Origin: Sergeia podlipaevii
Lineage: Eukaryota; Euglenozoa; Kinetoplastea; Trypanosomatida; Trypanosomatidae
Length of the DNA: 26,618 nucleotides
Direction: 5' to 3'
NCBI GenBank assembly: GCA_030849805.1
Contig: JASANZ010001948.1
Location: 1 to 26,618, forward strand
Every line of letters starts with the position of its first letter. Positions within the stretch are counted from its first letter, which is position 1. The notes under the pieces were generated by a model that was not told where the DNA came from, ran no database searches, and was given only the letters and a program-made list of their open reading frames with translations. A program made the translations under genes and the position numbers. Shown one piece after another: positions 26,484 through 26,618 of this stretch.

Positions 26484-26618
26484 AAGAGAAAAGATTTTGG
26501 GAGGAACATATAAGATTAGTTCAGCGCATGAATTATAAAACAGAATGCAATACAGAGCGAGAGAGAGCATCTCTCATTTCTTTTTTATTCATTCATGACT
26601 TTCAAATCGCCCCCCCCC

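Larger units (their letters stand above)
26116..26618. other. Upstream spacer of the serine-racemase-like gene
   Basis: The region has a GA tract (26461-26483), a short C run at the right edge, and the predicted 5' UTR of the neighbouring gene. That UTR would contain a 12-codon upstream reading frame (ATG at 26197, TGA at 26161-26159) if the acceptor at 26354 is used. I see no other gene. Confidence 0.65.

Noticed and set aside
1..26618. Transposable elements, tRNA genes or CRISPR arrays
   Set aside because: I saw no reverse transcriptase, transposase, cloverleaf or regularly spaced repeats on either strand; the repeats present are simple microsatellites.

Overview
This window looks like nuclear DNA of a trypanosomatid flagellate (Kinetoplastea). 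All six convincing protein-coding genes are intronless and lie on the minus strand, as in a directional polycistronic gene cluster. Coding sequence is of balanced base composition. The spacers are very rich in A/T and simple repeats, with poly(A) runs on the plus strand that read as poly(T)/polypyrimidine on the coding strand, the usual neighbours of spliced-leader acceptor sites. I see no tRNA, rRNA, CRISPR or transposon. The genus cannot be fixed from the sequence. The AT-rich, microsatellite-laden spacers and the many Gln/Ser/Pro/Ala runs in the proteins are unlike typical Leishmania DNA and suggest a monoxenous insect trypanosomatid.

Layout in transcription order (right to left): (1) 26115-25078, a fold-type II PLP-family protein related to serine racemase/threonine dehydratase, which has His where the cofactor-binding Lys belongs and ends in a glycosomal-type -AKL; (2) 23991-20956, a large Ser/Ala-rich coiled-coil protein with a Cys cluster, interrupted by one in-frame TAA; (3) 19900-17912, a seven-helix PAQR (adiponectin receptor/haemolysin III superfamily) membrane protein; (4) 16766-11856, a 1636-residue low-complexity protein with acidic and poly-Arg tracts; (5) 10963-9215, a single-pass membrane protein of unknown function; (6) 5249-831, a Gln-rich RNA-binding protein with two closely related RRM domains. 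The genes share a strand and probably a primary transcript, but nothing indicates a common pathway. In trypanosomatids co-transcription does not imply co-function, and regulation is mainly post-transcriptional through UTRs and RNA-binding proteins such as the one encoded here.

Three of the longest open frames (genes 4, 5 and 6 above) extend upstream through non-ATG codons. I moved each start to the first in-frame ATG. The spacers are long: 3.97 kb between genes 5 and 6, and 0.5-1.1 kb elsewhere. They hold poly(A/T) runs, TA, CA, GA and tetranucleotide microsatellites and candidate trans-splice acceptors, and no open frame in them looks like a real gene.

The observations most worth following up are the apparent loss of the catalytic lysine (plus two other cofactor-pocket changes) in the serine-racemase-like protein, the lone in-frame TAA inside a continuous coiled coil, and the enlarged loops of the PAQR protein.
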